From Clostridium sp. 1001271st1 H5 (GTDB taxonomy: Bacteria > Bacillota > Clostridia > Lachnospirales > Lachnospiraceae): 64,000 nt of DNA. A model generated the notes under the pieces. That model saw only the letters and a program-made list of their open reading frames with translations. It made no database searches and was not told the origin of the DNA. Shown in pieces: positions 27,889 to 36,580 of the stretch. A program made the translations under genes and the position numbers. The stretch spans positions 331,660 to 395,659 of the forward strand of contig NZ_SPHO01000003.1 of the NCBI RefSeq assembly GCF_005845215.1. Reading direction: 5' to 3'. Within the stretch, counting starts at the first letter, position 1, and each line of letters begins with the position of its first letter.

Positions 27889-29301
27889 ATGAAAAGAAGT
27901 GTGAAATCAATGACAGCACTGGTCCTGGCAGCTGCAATGGCTGTGTTATCCGGCTGCGGCGCAGCCGCAACGGGAAGCAGCACCCAGGACGCCGCAGGCT
28001 CATCCCCGGCACAGGCCGGAGCAGAGGCGGGAAACCAGGCCGGGAACGGAACAGGAACCGGTGCGGATGGAAACAGCTCATCCGATGGAAAGACAGTTAT
28101 CGAATACTGGCACTGCAATGCAGAAACCCAGGGAGGATTGGTGGTAGACGAGCTGGTTAAGCAGTTTAACGAAAGCAACGACCATATCCAGGTAGTGGCA
28201 AAGTACAATCCGGACATGTATAAGGGGCTGATGCAGAACCTTCAGGCAGAGGCTGCCGCGGGCCGTTCCCCGGCGCTGGTGCAGATTGGCTGGGCGTTTC
28301 TGGATTACTTTTCCAATAACTTTTCCTATGTGTCCCCTCAGGATGCCATCGACAGGTTCGATAAGGAGGATGCCGGTTTCCTAAAGGACAAATTCCTTCC
28401 CAATGTACTGGGGCTGGCCGTAAACAGCGAAGGCTCACAGGTGGGCATTCCTTATTCCTTAAGCAATCCGGTGCTTTATATCAATAAGGATATTTTAAGG
28501 GAGGCAGGACTTCCGGAAGAAGGCCCGGCTACCTGGCAGGAGGTCAGGGAGTTTGCAAAGACCATTAAGGAAAAGACCGGAAAGTACGGCTTTTATATGC
28601 AGGAGCCTGCGGATTTCTGGGCGCAGCAGGGACTGATTGAGAGCAGCGGCGCAAAGATGCTGATTGCCAATGCAGAGGGCAAAAAGGAGGCTGCCTTTGC
28701 CACGGAGGACGCAATTGCGGCCATGCAGCTGATGGCTGACATGGTGAAGGACCAGACAGCCTTACATATCTCCTGGGAGGAGGGATGCCAGAGCTTTATT
28801 GACGGCAACTGCGCCATGCTCTACACCACCATCGCCAGAAGGGCTTCCGTGCAGAAGGGCGCGCAGTTTGACGTTGCAACCGTAAAGTCCCCTCTGTGGA
28901 ATGACAGGGAGCGCATGGTTCCGGCAGGCGGATGCTTCCTGGCCATCACGGCCCAGGGCGACGACCAGGTCAAGGCAGCGTGGGAATTTGAAAAGTTCCT
29001 CTACAGCGTGGAGTCTATGGCAGCCTGGACAGAGGGGACCGGCTATGTGCCGCCCAGAAAGGATGTGGCTGAGGCTGAGAACGGACTTAAGACATTTCTG
29101 GCTGAAAACAAGATGATGAACGCAGCCATTGAACAGATGGACGGAGTGGTACCCTGGACCGCGTTTCCGGGAGATGCAGGCCTTCAGGCAGAGCAGATGC
29201 TCCTTGATATGAGGGACCAGATTCTGGGCGGACAGGTGACGGCAGAGCAGGGCATGAAGGCAGCACAGGATGCCATCAACCAGCTGCTGGCAGTACAGTA
29301 A
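27889..29301 (+). CDS. ABC importer solute-binding lipoprotein (UgpB-like)
   Basis: A 470-residue surface lipoprotein: signal peptide ending LSGC with Cys23, then a low-complexity Ala/Gly/Ser/Gln linker (to about residue 62) and a family 1 binding domain starting TVIEYWHCNAETQGGLVVDELVKQFNES. The WH...VxxLVKQFN start, PVLYINKDILREAGL and SFIDGNCAMLYTT resemble UgpB-type proteins for sn-glycerol-3-phosphate or oligosaccharides. It is first in an operon with two permeases, an ATPase and a TIM-barrel enzyme. The ribosome binding site is TAGGAGG. The exact ligand is uncertain. Confidence 0.88.
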   Translation: MKRSVKSMTALVLAAAMAVLSGCGAAATGSSTQDAAGSSPAQAGAEAGNQAGNGTGTGADGNSSSDGKTVIEYWHCNAETQGGLVVDELVKQFNESNDHIQVVAKYNPDMYKGLMQNLQAEAAAGRSPALVQIGWAFLDYFSNNFSYVSPQDAIDRFDKEDAGFLKDKFLPNVLGLAVNSEGSQVGIPYSLSNPVLYINKDILREAGLPEEGPATWQEVREFAKTIKEKTGKYGFYMQEPADFWAQQGLIESSGAKMLIANAEGKKEAAFATEDAIAAMQLMADMVKDQTALHISWEEGCQSFIDGNCAMLYTTIARRASVQKGAQFDVATVKSPLWNDRERMVPAGGCFLAITAQGDDQVKAAWEFEKFLYSVESMAAWTEGTGYVPPRKDVAEAENGLKTFLAENKMMNAAIEQMDGVVPWTAFPGDAGLQAEQMLLDMRDQILGGQVTAEQGMKAAQDAINQLLAVQ

Positions 29302-29393
29302 CGGGCCGGCATACAGCCATTTACAATAAATCGGAGCGGGTATCCCCGGAATACATATGGGGGTACCTGTCTCTTTATGGAGGTAAAAGCAGA

Positions 29394-30284
29394 TTGAATC
29401 AGGAAGAAAAAAAGCAGACATTACTGGGATACCTCTTCCTTGTGCCATCCCTGGCAGTGTTTGCAGTATTCATGTTTTATCCATTGTTTTATACAATCTA
29501 TCTCAGCTTTTTTGAGTGGAATATGGTGAAGCCGGTGAAGAAGTTTGTGGGGCTGGCCAACTATACGGCTATTTTTAAGGACCCGAATTCCTGGAAGATT
29601 GCAGGCAATACGGTTGTCTATATCCTTGTGCTGCTGGTATTGAATTTTGTTCTGCCCTACATTCTTTCCTTTATCCTGTCGGCGGTGATTAGGAAGGGAC
29701 AGGGCTTTTATAAGGCAGTGTTTTTCCTGCCCAGCGTCATATCTCTGGTGGTGGGGTCCATTCTGTATATCTGGATTCTGAATCCGATTTCCTGCCCGGC
29801 GGCCCTGGTGCTCAAATACGTTGGCCTGTCCCTTCCCTTCTGGTCAAAGACAGAGGGGTGGGTCATTGCGGTGCTGAGCGTAATCACCTCCTGGAAGGTA
29901 TTCGGCTATAATTTTATTATCATCCTGGCCGGTGTGTCGGGGGTATCCTCAGAGGTCATTGAGGCGGCCAGGCTGGACAATATTCCTCTGTGGAAAATAT
30001 TCCGGGACATGGTGGTTCCCATGAGCTCGGCCACCGGAATCTACGTGTTTATCACCACCATCGTACAGGGACTTCAGTATGTGTTCACTCCCATCAAGGT
30101 AGTGACCCAGGGCGGTCCCAACTACGCCAGCTCCAACCTGATATACATGTCCTACCATGAGGCGTTTACCCTGTACCGCACCGGCACCTCGTCAGCCGTG
30201 TCGGTGATTACCATGGTGCTGTTCATCGCACTGCTGCTTCTGGAATTCCGGTTTGTGGAAAAGGGGGTATATTATGAAAATTAA
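29394..30284 (+). CDS. ABC importer permease, MalF/UgpA type
   Basis: A 296-residue inner-membrane permease with six predicted helices. The EAA loop that contacts the ATPase is EAARLDNIPLWKIFRDMVVPMSS near residue 185. The N-terminal FLVPSLAVFAVFMFYPLFYTIYLSFFEW is typical of the MalF/UgpA class. Translation appears to start at a TTG (29394) with GGAGG (29379-29383) 10 nt upstream; no better ATG exists in frame. Its last codons overlap the next permease gene. Confidence 0.92.
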   Translation: MNQEEKKQTLLGYLFLVPSLAVFAVFMFYPLFYTIYLSFFEWNMVKPVKKFVGLANYTAIFKDPNSWKIAGNTVVYILVLLVLNFVLPYILSFILSAVIRKGQGFYKAVFFLPSVISLVVGSILYIWILNPISCPAALVLKYVGLSLPFWSKTEGWVIAVLSVITSWKVFGYNFIIILAGVSGVSSEVIEAARLDNIPLWKIFRDMVVPMSSATGIYVFITTIVQGLQYVFTPIKVVTQGGPNYASSNLIYMSYHEAFTLYRTGTSSAVSVITMVLFIALLLLEFRFVEKGVYYEN

Positions 30285-31098
30285 AGAAATGCAGCCAGGG
30301 TGGCACCTGCTTCTCCTGTGCGCCGTGTTCCTTCTCCTGATGCCCATTGTATTTGCCGTGTCCAACTCCTTTAAGACCATGCAGGACGCCTTTAATACAG
30401 TGTTCCAGATTATTCCGGCCAGGCCCACGGTGCAGAATTACATCCATGTATTCAGCAGGCTGCCTTTTTTAAGGATAACAATGAACACCTTTTTGATTGC
30501 TGCCACTGTAACTGTTTTTAAGACCGTCACCAGCCTGTTTGCAGCCTATTCCTTTGTGTATTTTGATTTTAAGGGCAAGGGAATCCTGTACTTCATCATG
30601 CTGGCCACCATGTTTATTCCTTTTACCGTTACCATGATTCCTAACTATCTGATGATTTCCGGAATGGGTCTCAGTGATAAGATATGGGGCGTGGCCCTGC
30701 CCCAGCTGGCGGATGTGCTGGGAATCTTCCTTTTGCGCCAGTCCATGCGGGGAATCCCCAGGGCGCTTATTGAGGCGGCCAGGATGGAAAATGTGAAGAA
30801 TCTGAAAATCATGAGGGATATCATCATCCCATTGGTACGGCCTTCCATCATTTCCACGGGAATTATTTTCTTCATCAATTCCTGGAATGAATATGTGTGG
30901 CCGGTTCTCATACTGAAAAGCAAGGAGAATTATACCCTGTCCCTGGCCCTGCAGATGTATATAAGCGCAGAGGGAGGGACGGAGTTTACCATAGCTATGG
31001 CTGTTTCTGTCATGACCATGATTATACCTCTGGGTCTGTACATCCTGTTCCAGCGGTATATCATCAATACCTTTGCCATGTCGGGCATCAAAGGTTAA
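30274..31098 (+). CDS. ABC importer permease, MalG/UgpE type
   Basis: A 274-residue partner permease with six hydrophobic segments and the EAA motif IEAARMENVKNLKIMRDIIIPLVRPS near residue 165, followed by NSWNEYVWPVLI typical of MalG-class proteins. The ATG at 30274 follows AAGGGGG and overlaps the end of the previous permease gene by 11 nt, so stoichiometric coupling is likely. It forms the heterodimeric channel with the preceding gene product. Confidence 0.93.
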   Translation: MKIKEMQPGWHLLLLCAVFLLLMPIVFAVSNSFKTMQDAFNTVFQIIPARPTVQNYIHVFSRLPFLRITMNTFLIAATVTVFKTVTSLFAAYSFVYFDFKGKGILYFIMLATMFIPFTVTMIPNYLMISGMGLSDKIWGVALPQLADVLGIFLLRQSMRGIPRALIEAARMENVKNLKIMRDIIIPLVRPSIISTGIIFFINSWNEYVWPVLILKSKENYTLSLALQMYISAEGGTEFTIAMAVSVMTMIIPLGLYILFQRYIINTFAMSGIKG

Positions 31099-31121
31099 GG
31101 GCATCAAATAAGGAGAAAGAA

Positions 31122-32300
31122 ATGAAAAACATAGTATTCGACCATGTGGTTAAGGCGTATGATAAAAATGTAATCGTGAAGGATTTAAATATGGAAATCA
31201 GGGAAGGAGAGCGCCTGATACTGTTAGGACCATCCGGCTGCGGCAAGTCCACCACCCTGCGGATGATTGCGGGCCTGGAGAAGCTCAGCGGAGGAAACCT
31301 GTATATGGACGGCCGCCTGGTAAACCATGTGCCCTGCGGGGAGCGGAATGTGTCCATGGTATTCCAGAACTACGCCCTGTTTCCTCACATGACGGTGAAG
31401 GATAACATTATTTACGGCTTAAAGGCCCACAGGATGAATCCGCAGGAGATAAAGACCAGGCTTTCGGAGGTTCTGGATATGCTGGATTTGAAGGGACTGG
31501 AGGAGCGCAGGCCAAAGGACCTTTCCGGCGGCCAGCGCCAGAGGGTTGCCCTGGCCAGGGCAGTGGTAAAGCGTTCGGATTATTTCCTGCTGGATGAGCC
31601 CCTTTCCAATCTGGATGCCCAGCTGAGGCTGAGGGCCAGGAAGGAACTGGTGAAAATCCATGAGATGTACCGTCAGACCATGATTTATGTAACCCATGAC
31701 CAGATTGAGGCCATGACCGTGGGGCAGCGTATTGCCCTGATGCATGAAGGAAAAATGCAGATGCTGGATACCCCGTCCAATGTATACAACCGCCCCGCCA
31801 ATGTATTTACCGCCAGGTTTATTGGTTCCCCTTCCATGAATATTGTGGAGGCATCCTATACAAAGGGAACGCTGGTGATTGGAAGACAGGTTGTATGGCT
31901 GCCGGACATGTGGTCAGGACTGGCCTCCCGCAATGAGTCCGGCCGCCTGTTTCTTGGAATCCGGCCGGAGCACATGGCTTTGATGCGCAGGCACCAGGAC
32001 AACACCCTGGAGGGAATTGTAAGGTACGTGGAGGATTACGGCAACCGGTACGGCGTATATGTGCAGGTGGATAATATGGAGTTCATTGCTGTGAGCGAGG
32101 GGGATATCCCGGCTCCGGGGGAGATGGTCTTCATCCGGCCTGATTTTGACAGAATTCATCTCTTTGACAGGGCGACCCAGGTATCTTTGGGCTATCCTGA
32201 ACAGCTCAGGGCTGCCAAAGAGCCATATATTGTCCAAAAAGGCGCAGGGAAGAAGGGAGAGAACACCAATGGCTTTGCTCATCAGTACCAATATGTATAA
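31122..32300 (+). CDS. ABC importer ATPase, MalK/UgpC/MsmK type
   Basis: A 392-residue ATPase with Walker A GPSGCGKST, signature LSGGQRQR, Walker B YFLLDEPLSNLDA and switch His in VTHDQIEAM, followed by a C-terminal OB-type regulatory domain (about 235-392) as in MalK and UgpC. It completes the importer formed by the three genes before it. A longer in-frame extension upstream was rejected because AAGGAGA (31110-31116) lies directly ahead of this ATG. Its 3' end overlaps the next gene by 32 nt. Confidence 0.94.
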   Translation: MKNIVFDHVVKAYDKNVIVKDLNMEIREGERLILLGPSGCGKSTTLRMIAGLEKLSGGNLYMDGRLVNHVPCGERNVSMVFQNYALFPHMTVKDNIIYGLKAHRMNPQEIKTRLSEVLDMLDLKGLEERRPKDLSGGQRQRVALARAVVKRSDYFLLDEPLSNLDAQLRLRARKELVKIHEMYRQTMIYVTHDQIEAMTVGQRIALMHEGKMQMLDTPSNVYNRPANVFTARFIGSPSMNIVEASYTKGTLVIGRQVVWLPDMWSGLASRNESGRLFLGIRPEHMALMRRHQDNTLEGIVRYVEDYGNRYGVYVQVDNMEFIAVSEGDIPAPGEMVFIRPDFDRIHLFDRATQVSLGYPEQLRAAKEPYIVQKGAGKKGENTNGFAHQYQYV

Positions 32301-33060
32301 GGCAGAGGAGTTTAAGAGAATTCTGCCCTATGTGGAAACGTGGAAGGGAAGGGTGGGGGTGGAGGTATTTCCCATGTTCCACCGGGAGACATTTGCTCCT
32401 CTTCTGGAGGAAAGCATGGGTGTTCTGAGCCGCGTTCCCATCAGCTTTCACGGTCCCTATTACAAGGCGGAGCATTCAGCTCCCCAGGGAACCCCGGAGT
32501 ATGGGGATACTATGGAACTGGTGAAACAGACCCTTTATTATTGCAGGAAACTGAACAGCCGCTATATGGTATTCCATCACAATAACTGTGCGGTTGGGGA
32601 TAAGGAGAGGATGCTTCGGGATTCCTGCATGAATTACCGCAGGGTGGATGAGCTGTTTTTCAGCTTTGGAATACCGGTGGCCGTGGAGAATGCAGGGGTC
32701 ATGGACCGGAACAACATGCTGCTGGACGAGGAGGAATTTGTTTCCCTGTGCCAGGGGGAACATTACCCGGTACTCATAGACATCGGCCACGCCCATGCCA
32801 ATGGCTGGAACCTGCGCCGTGTCATGGAGCGCCTCCGGGGGCAGATTCTGGCATACCATGTTCATAACAATGACGGGATACACGACAGCCACAGGCGAAT
32901 CAGTGACGGAACCCTGGATGTCCGCAGCTTTCTGACATGGGCCAGGGAATATACGCCTGAGGCTGACCTGGTAGTGGAATACGGCATGGAGACAGCGGAT
33001 GATTGCAGGGGAATCGCAGAGGACGTGGAGCTGCTTCTGGCATGGGGGCATGGTTTATGA
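32269..33060 (+). CDS. Sugar phosphate isomerase/epimerase-like TIM-barrel protein
   Basis: A 263-residue cytoplasmic protein of the xylose isomerase-like / AP endonuclease 2 TIM-barrel superfamily. Visible metal-site style motifs are MVFHHNNC, PVAVENAGV, VLIDIGHAHANGW, AYHVHNNDG and LVVEYGME, with His and Glu residues at the strand ends. Family members isomerise, epimerise or dehydrate sugars. It begins inside the ATPase gene and is therefore part of the importer operon, presumably acting on the imported compound. In Ugp systems this position holds the phosphodiesterase UgpQ, but this sequence is a different family. Confidence 0.82.
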   Translation: MALLISTNMYKAEEFKRILPYVETWKGRVGVEVFPMFHRETFAPLLEESMGVLSRVPISFHGPYYKAEHSAPQGTPEYGDTMELVKQTLYYCRKLNSRYMVFHHNNCAVGDKERMLRDSCMNYRRVDELFFSFGIPVAVENAGVMDRNNMLLDEEEFVSLCQGEHYPVLIDIGHAHANGWNLRRVMERLRGQILAYHVHNNDGIHDSHRRISDGTLDVRSFLTWAREYTPEADLVVEYGMETADDCRGIAEDVELLLAWGHGL

Positions 33061-33170
33061 TAATACGGAACAGGTAAAGCGGCGGTTAAAACTTACAATT
33101 TCCGTAAAGCTATTGTATTTAGCGCTGGTTTGTGGTACGAAAGAGGTGATATTGAACAGGGGAGGAATGA

Positions 33171-33989
33171 ATGAAGAGAGAAGGAAGAACGCAGCGCAAC
33201 ATAAAATCCATATGCCTTATGGCTGCCGGAAGTCTCTGTATGGTTTATTATATTCTGGGCGGAATCCTTAGGAGTTTCCGCCTGTCCGCGTTTTGGATTT
33301 GGATGGCAGTGGGAATTCTGCTCACAGCAGCCGGTTTTCTGGATTGGCGGATGAAGAGACAGGGACGGACCTGGTTCAGACACAGATGGAGCAGGCGTGC
33401 TGCAGGCGCTTTGTTTCTGGCGGCGGTTCTGTATTTTTGCGCAGTGGAGGCGCTGGTTTTTTCCGGTGTCATGTCAAAGGGGACAGCGGGGTTAGACTAT
33501 CTGATTGTGCTGGGAGCCGGTGTGTATGGGGAGGAGCCCAGTCCGGCCCTGCGCTCCAGGACAGAGACAGCCATCCGGTATCTTGAGGAAAACCCGGGTG
33601 CCAAAGCAGTGCTTTCCGGAGGTCAGGGACCTGGGGAGGCCATAACTGAGGCAGAGTGCATGGCCCGTCTTATGGAGGCGGAGGGAATCGCCCCATACCG
33701 GCTTGTGAAGGAGGAACACTCCACCACAACGGCGGAAAATATAAAGAACAGCTATGAACTCATAGGTGGAACAGACAAACGGGTGGGCATTGTAACCAGC
33801 AACTTCCATGTGTTCCGGGCCGTGGTGACAGCCCGGGCCGCAGGCGGGGAGCATGTGACGGGGATTGCAGCCCCCTTCTCCGGTATCCTGTTGCCTCATT
33901 ACATGGTCCGGGAATGGCTGGCCTTTACCGTGGATTTTGGTTTTGGGCGTTTCCACACCGGAGCAGGGTTCTGGAAACATTTCAGTTAA
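33171..33989 (+). CDS. DUF218 / YdcF-SanA family membrane protein
   Basis: A 272-residue protein with two or three N-terminal hydrophobic segments (about 10-33, 38-60, 75-100) and a DUF218 domain from about 103: DYLIVLGAGVYGEEPSPALRSRTETAIRYLEENPGAKAVLSGGQG, EAECMARLMEAEGI, EEHSTTTAENIKNS and VTSNFHVFRA. ElyC/SanA/YdcF relatives act in envelope biogenesis and bind nucleotide-like ligands; the reaction is unresolved. The ATG at 33171 follows GGGGAGGA. It is 110 nt behind the importer operon and ends at a bidirectional terminator. Confidence 0.85.
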   Translation: MKREGRTQRNIKSICLMAAGSLCMVYYILGGILRSFRLSAFWIWMAVGILLTAAGFLDWRMKRQGRTWFRHRWSRRAAGALFLAAVLYFCAVEALVFSGVMSKGTAGLDYLIVLGAGVYGEEPSPALRSRTETAIRYLEENPGAKAVLSGGQGPGEAITEAECMARLMEAEGIAPYRLVKEEHSTTTAENIKNSYELIGGTDKRVGIVTSNFHVFRAVVTARAAGGEHVTGIAAPFSGILLPHYMVREWLAFTVDFGFGRFHTGAGFWKHFS

Positions 33990-34050
33990 GGCCGGTCCTC
34001 CTGCATTATTATATTCAGAATTCCTACAGGCGGAGGTACAGCTGAAAAAT

Positions 34051-34104
34051 AAAAAGGCTGGAACAGTAATCGGCGGATTGATTACGTTTCAGCCTTTTTG
34101 TTTT
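34051..34104. terminator. Bidirectional terminator
   Basis: AAAAAGGCTG (34051-34060) pairs with CAGCCTTTTT (34090-34099), with an inner TAATC/GATTA helix. T-tracts on both strands serve the DUF218 gene (+) and the convergent small gene (-). The distal arm includes the stop codon and last codons of the reverse gene. Confidence 0.88.
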
Positions 34105-34358
34105 TTCCTATACTCGTCAATCACGTACTTAGCCTTCTCAGCATATTCGCTGGGGGTATAAATATAGTACTGGATTTCCAGCTCAAGCCGTTCGCCCAGC
34201 CTGCCCATGAGCATGCCGGTCCGCCTGCTCCGGGCGCCTGTATTGACAACCTTTACTTCATAAGGAATCTGTCCGGCTTTCAGGGCCTGCTGTACGGTGG
34301 CGTACAATTCCAGATTGTTGGTCATAAACACTTCTGCTTTTTTCTTTTTACCGAACAT
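34089..34358 (-). CDS. Small basic protein of unknown function
   Basis: An 89-residue protein, basic at both ends (MFGKKKKAEVFMTN..., ...EYRKKQKG). It has a ferredoxin-like alternating pattern (LYATVQQALKAGQIPYEVKVVNTG ... ELEIQYYIYTPSEYAEKAKYVIDEY) that recalls small signal-transducing DUF2007-type proteins, but I cannot place it with confidence. The ribosome binding site TAGGAGGC precedes the ATG. It stands alone on the reverse strand. Its stop codon is part of the terminator hairpin shared with the facing gene. Confidence 0.7.
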   Translation of the reverse strand: MFGKKKKAEVFMTNNLELYATVQQALKAGQIPYEVKVVNTGARSRRTGMLMGRLGERLELEIQYYIYTPSEYAEKAKYVIDEYRKKQKG

Positions 34359-34643
34359 GGATGCCTCCTATTCTGTCATCGGAGGACCGGGACAGGGCTG
34401 TCTGCCGGCGGCCGTCCGCCTGTAATAAAATCAGGTTCTGTATATATCTTATCATATTTCACAATAAATTCCATCAGAAAATATCCAATGGATAATCAAG
34501 ACTATGAATTATCTACAATATATACAAAAACACAGGATGAGTTCAGAATATTGGACAATTTGCCAGGATTACGGATGGTTTAGGCGGCAGTGAGAGGATA
34601 TAATGAGATTACAAACAAACACGGAAAAGACAGGGGGATGGGT

Positions 34644-35309
34644 ATGACAAGGGAAGAGATTCTGGTCCATGTGGACCATACGCTGTTAAAGGCAGTCTCA
34701 ACATGGGATGAAATACGGACACTCTGTGAGGAAGCCATTGAAAACCATACGGCTTCCGTCTGTATACCTCCCAGCTATGTAAAGCGGGTGGCGGAAGCCT
34801 ATGGGGACAAGCTGAATGTGTGCACGGTCATCGGGTTTCCGCTGGGATACAACACCACGGAGACAAAGGTTTACGAAACCCAGAAGGCCCTGGCGGACGG
34901 AGCCGGGGAAGTGGACATGGTGGTAAACATCGGTGATGTGAAAAACGGCGGGTTTGCCAGGGTCACACGTGAAATCGAGGCGGTCAAAAAGGCAGCGGGG
35001 AACCATGTGGTAAAGGTAATCATCGAAACCTGCTATCTGACAGAGGATGAGAAAAGAGAACTGTGCAAATGCGTAACGGACGGTGGGGCCGACTATATAA
35101 AGACTTCCACGGGATTCGGGACAGCAGGTGCCAGGATTGAGGATGTCAGGTTATTTAAGCAATACATTGGCGAGGGCGTGAAGATTAAGGCTGCGGGAGG
35201 CGTGAAGACCAGGGCGGATTTGGAAATGTTCCTGGAGGAAGGATGCGACCGTATAGGCACCAGCTCCGCCCTCAGGCTTTTAAGCGGACAGGAAGCGGGA
35301 ACCTATTGA
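34644..35309 (+). CDS. deoC: Deoxyribose-phosphate aldolase
   Basis: Class I aldolase cleaving 2-deoxyribose 5-phosphate to acetaldehyde and glyceraldehyde 3-phosphate. The 221-residue protein has VDHTLLKA at the start, VCTVIGFPLGYNTTETKVYE, EVDMVVNIGDVKNG, the Schiff-base lysine region VKVIIETCYLT, and ADYIKTSTGFGTAGA with GGVKTRADLEMF. Length matches the family (about 220). Of the ATGs at 34638 and 34644 the second is spaced better from AGGGGG; an upstream start at 34590 has no ribosome binding site. It lies 54 nt ahead of an importer operon and may be part of it. Confidence 0.95.
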   Translation: MTREEILVHVDHTLLKAVSTWDEIRTLCEEAIENHTASVCIPPSYVKRVAEAYGDKLNVCTVIGFPLGYNTTETKVYETQKALADGAGEVDMVVNIGDVKNGGFARVTREIEAVKKAAGNHVVKVIIETCYLTEDEKRELCKCVTDGGADYIKTSTGFGTAGARIEDVRLFKQYIGEGVKIKAAGGVKTRADLEMFLEEGCDRIGTSSALRLLSGQEAGTY

Positions 35310-35363
35310 TTTCTTATATCAAACATAAACCATATTAACAAAGTTTAAAGGAGGATAAAGGTA

Positions 35364-36482
35364 ATGAAAAAAAGAAGAATAATTCCGGTTTTATGCGCAG
35401 CAGCAGTGGCTGTCAGCCTGGCAGGCTGTTCAGGCGGTTCAGGTTCTGCAACAGAGAAAGGCGCTGACACCCAGGCGCCCAAGGCAGAGGCAGGTGCAGA
35501 GGCAGGGAAGGATGAGTCTGCTGAGGCAAAGAAGGAAGAGGGAGGCTCTGGTTCAGCCGACGAGAAGCTGATTATCTACAGCCCTCTTACAGAGTCCATG
35601 ATTGATTCCATGCTGGCCATGTTCGAGGAGGACACGGGGATTGACGCTGAGTGCCTGGCCATGGGCACCGGCGACGCGCTTAAGAGAATCCAGACAGAAG
35701 CCGATAACCCCCAGGCAGACATCCTTTGGTCAGGGACCATTGGAACCGTGAAGAATAAGAGCGAATACTTTGCGGATTACGTCACAACCAACGAGGATGC
35801 GTTCTATGATGAGTATAAGAACACAGAGGGCAATCTGACACGTTTTGACACCATTCCGTCTGTTATCATGGTGAATACGGACCTGATTGGCGATATCAAG
35901 ATTGAGGGATATGAGGACCTGCTGAATCCTGAATTAAAGGGCAAGATTGCATTTGCAGACCCTGCGGCCTCCTCCTCTTCCTTTGAGCATCTGGTAAACA
36001 TGCTCTACGCAATGGGCGGCGGCAATCCTGACAATGGATGGGACTATGTAAAACAGTTCTGTGCACAGCTGGACGGCAAGCTGTTAGGCGGTTCTTCCGC
36101 AGTGTATAAGGGCGTTGCAGACGGAGAATACACCGTGGGACTTACCTTTGAGCAGGGTTCTGCCCAGTATGTGGGCGCCGGCGCGCCGGTCAAGACCGTT
36201 TATATGAGCGAAGGCGTTATCTTCCGCGGCGACGGCGTATACATCATCAAGGGCTGCCCCAATGAATCCAATGCCCAGAAGTTTGTGGACTGGCTCACCA
36301 GCAAGGACGTACAGGAATTCATGAATAATACCCAGTACAGAAGAACCATCCGCAAGGATGTGGAGGCAGGAGACGCCATGGTTCCCATGGACCAGATTAA
36401 GGTAATCCAGGACGACGAGACAGACACCGCGGCACACAAGTCTGAGTGGCTGGATGCGTTTAAGGAGCTGTTTACAGAGTAA
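35364..36482 (+). CDS. ABC importer solute-binding lipoprotein (AfuA/FbpA type)
   Basis: A 372-residue surface lipoprotein: lipobox LAGC with Cys22, an Ala/Glu/Lys-rich linker to about residue 68, then a binding domain beginning KLIIYSPLTESMIDSMLAMFEEDTGIDAECLAMGTGDALKRI. The class includes proteins for ferric iron, thiamine, 2-aminoethylphosphonate and, for AfuA, hexose phosphates. No Tyr pair typical of iron-binding FbpA is obvious near the end; GGSSAVYKGVADGEYTVGLTFEQG resembles the AfuA/phosphonate branch. It is followed by an ATPase and a fused permease. The ligand is an inference only. Confidence 0.87.
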   Translation: MKKRRIIPVLCAAAVAVSLAGCSGGSGSATEKGADTQAPKAEAGAEAGKDESAEAKKEEGGSGSADEKLIIYSPLTESMIDSMLAMFEEDTGIDAECLAMGTGDALKRIQTEADNPQADILWSGTIGTVKNKSEYFADYVTTNEDAFYDEYKNTEGNLTRFDTIPSVIMVNTDLIGDIKIEGYEDLLNPELKGKIAFADPAASSSSFEHLVNMLYAMGGGNPDNGWDYVKQFCAQLDGKLLGGSSAVYKGVADGEYTVGLTFEQGSAQYVGAGAPVKTVYMSEGVIFRGDGVYIIKGCPNESNAQKFVDWLTSKDVQEFMNNTQYRRTIRKDVEAGDAMVPMDQIKVIQDDETDTAAHKSEWLDAFKELFTE

Positions 36483-36580
36483 ACAAATCCGGACATCAGG
36501 TGTTGCATAACAGTACATACATCGGGGGCGTGGCTTAATATGTCAGCCCCCTTCATTTTAGAGGAATTGAGGGGAAACGT

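Noticed and set aside
34488..34583. 31-codon frame (MDNQDYELSTIYTKTQDEFR...) upstream of deoC.
   Set aside because: It reads like a natural protein but has no ribosome binding site, promoter or homologous context; could be a remnant, not enough to call.
35364..36482. Naming the first Afu/Fbp-type importer as a ferric iron transporter.
   Set aside because: The class is heterogeneous, and the sequence lacks a clear iron-binding tyrosine pair; a gene symbol would overstate the evidence.
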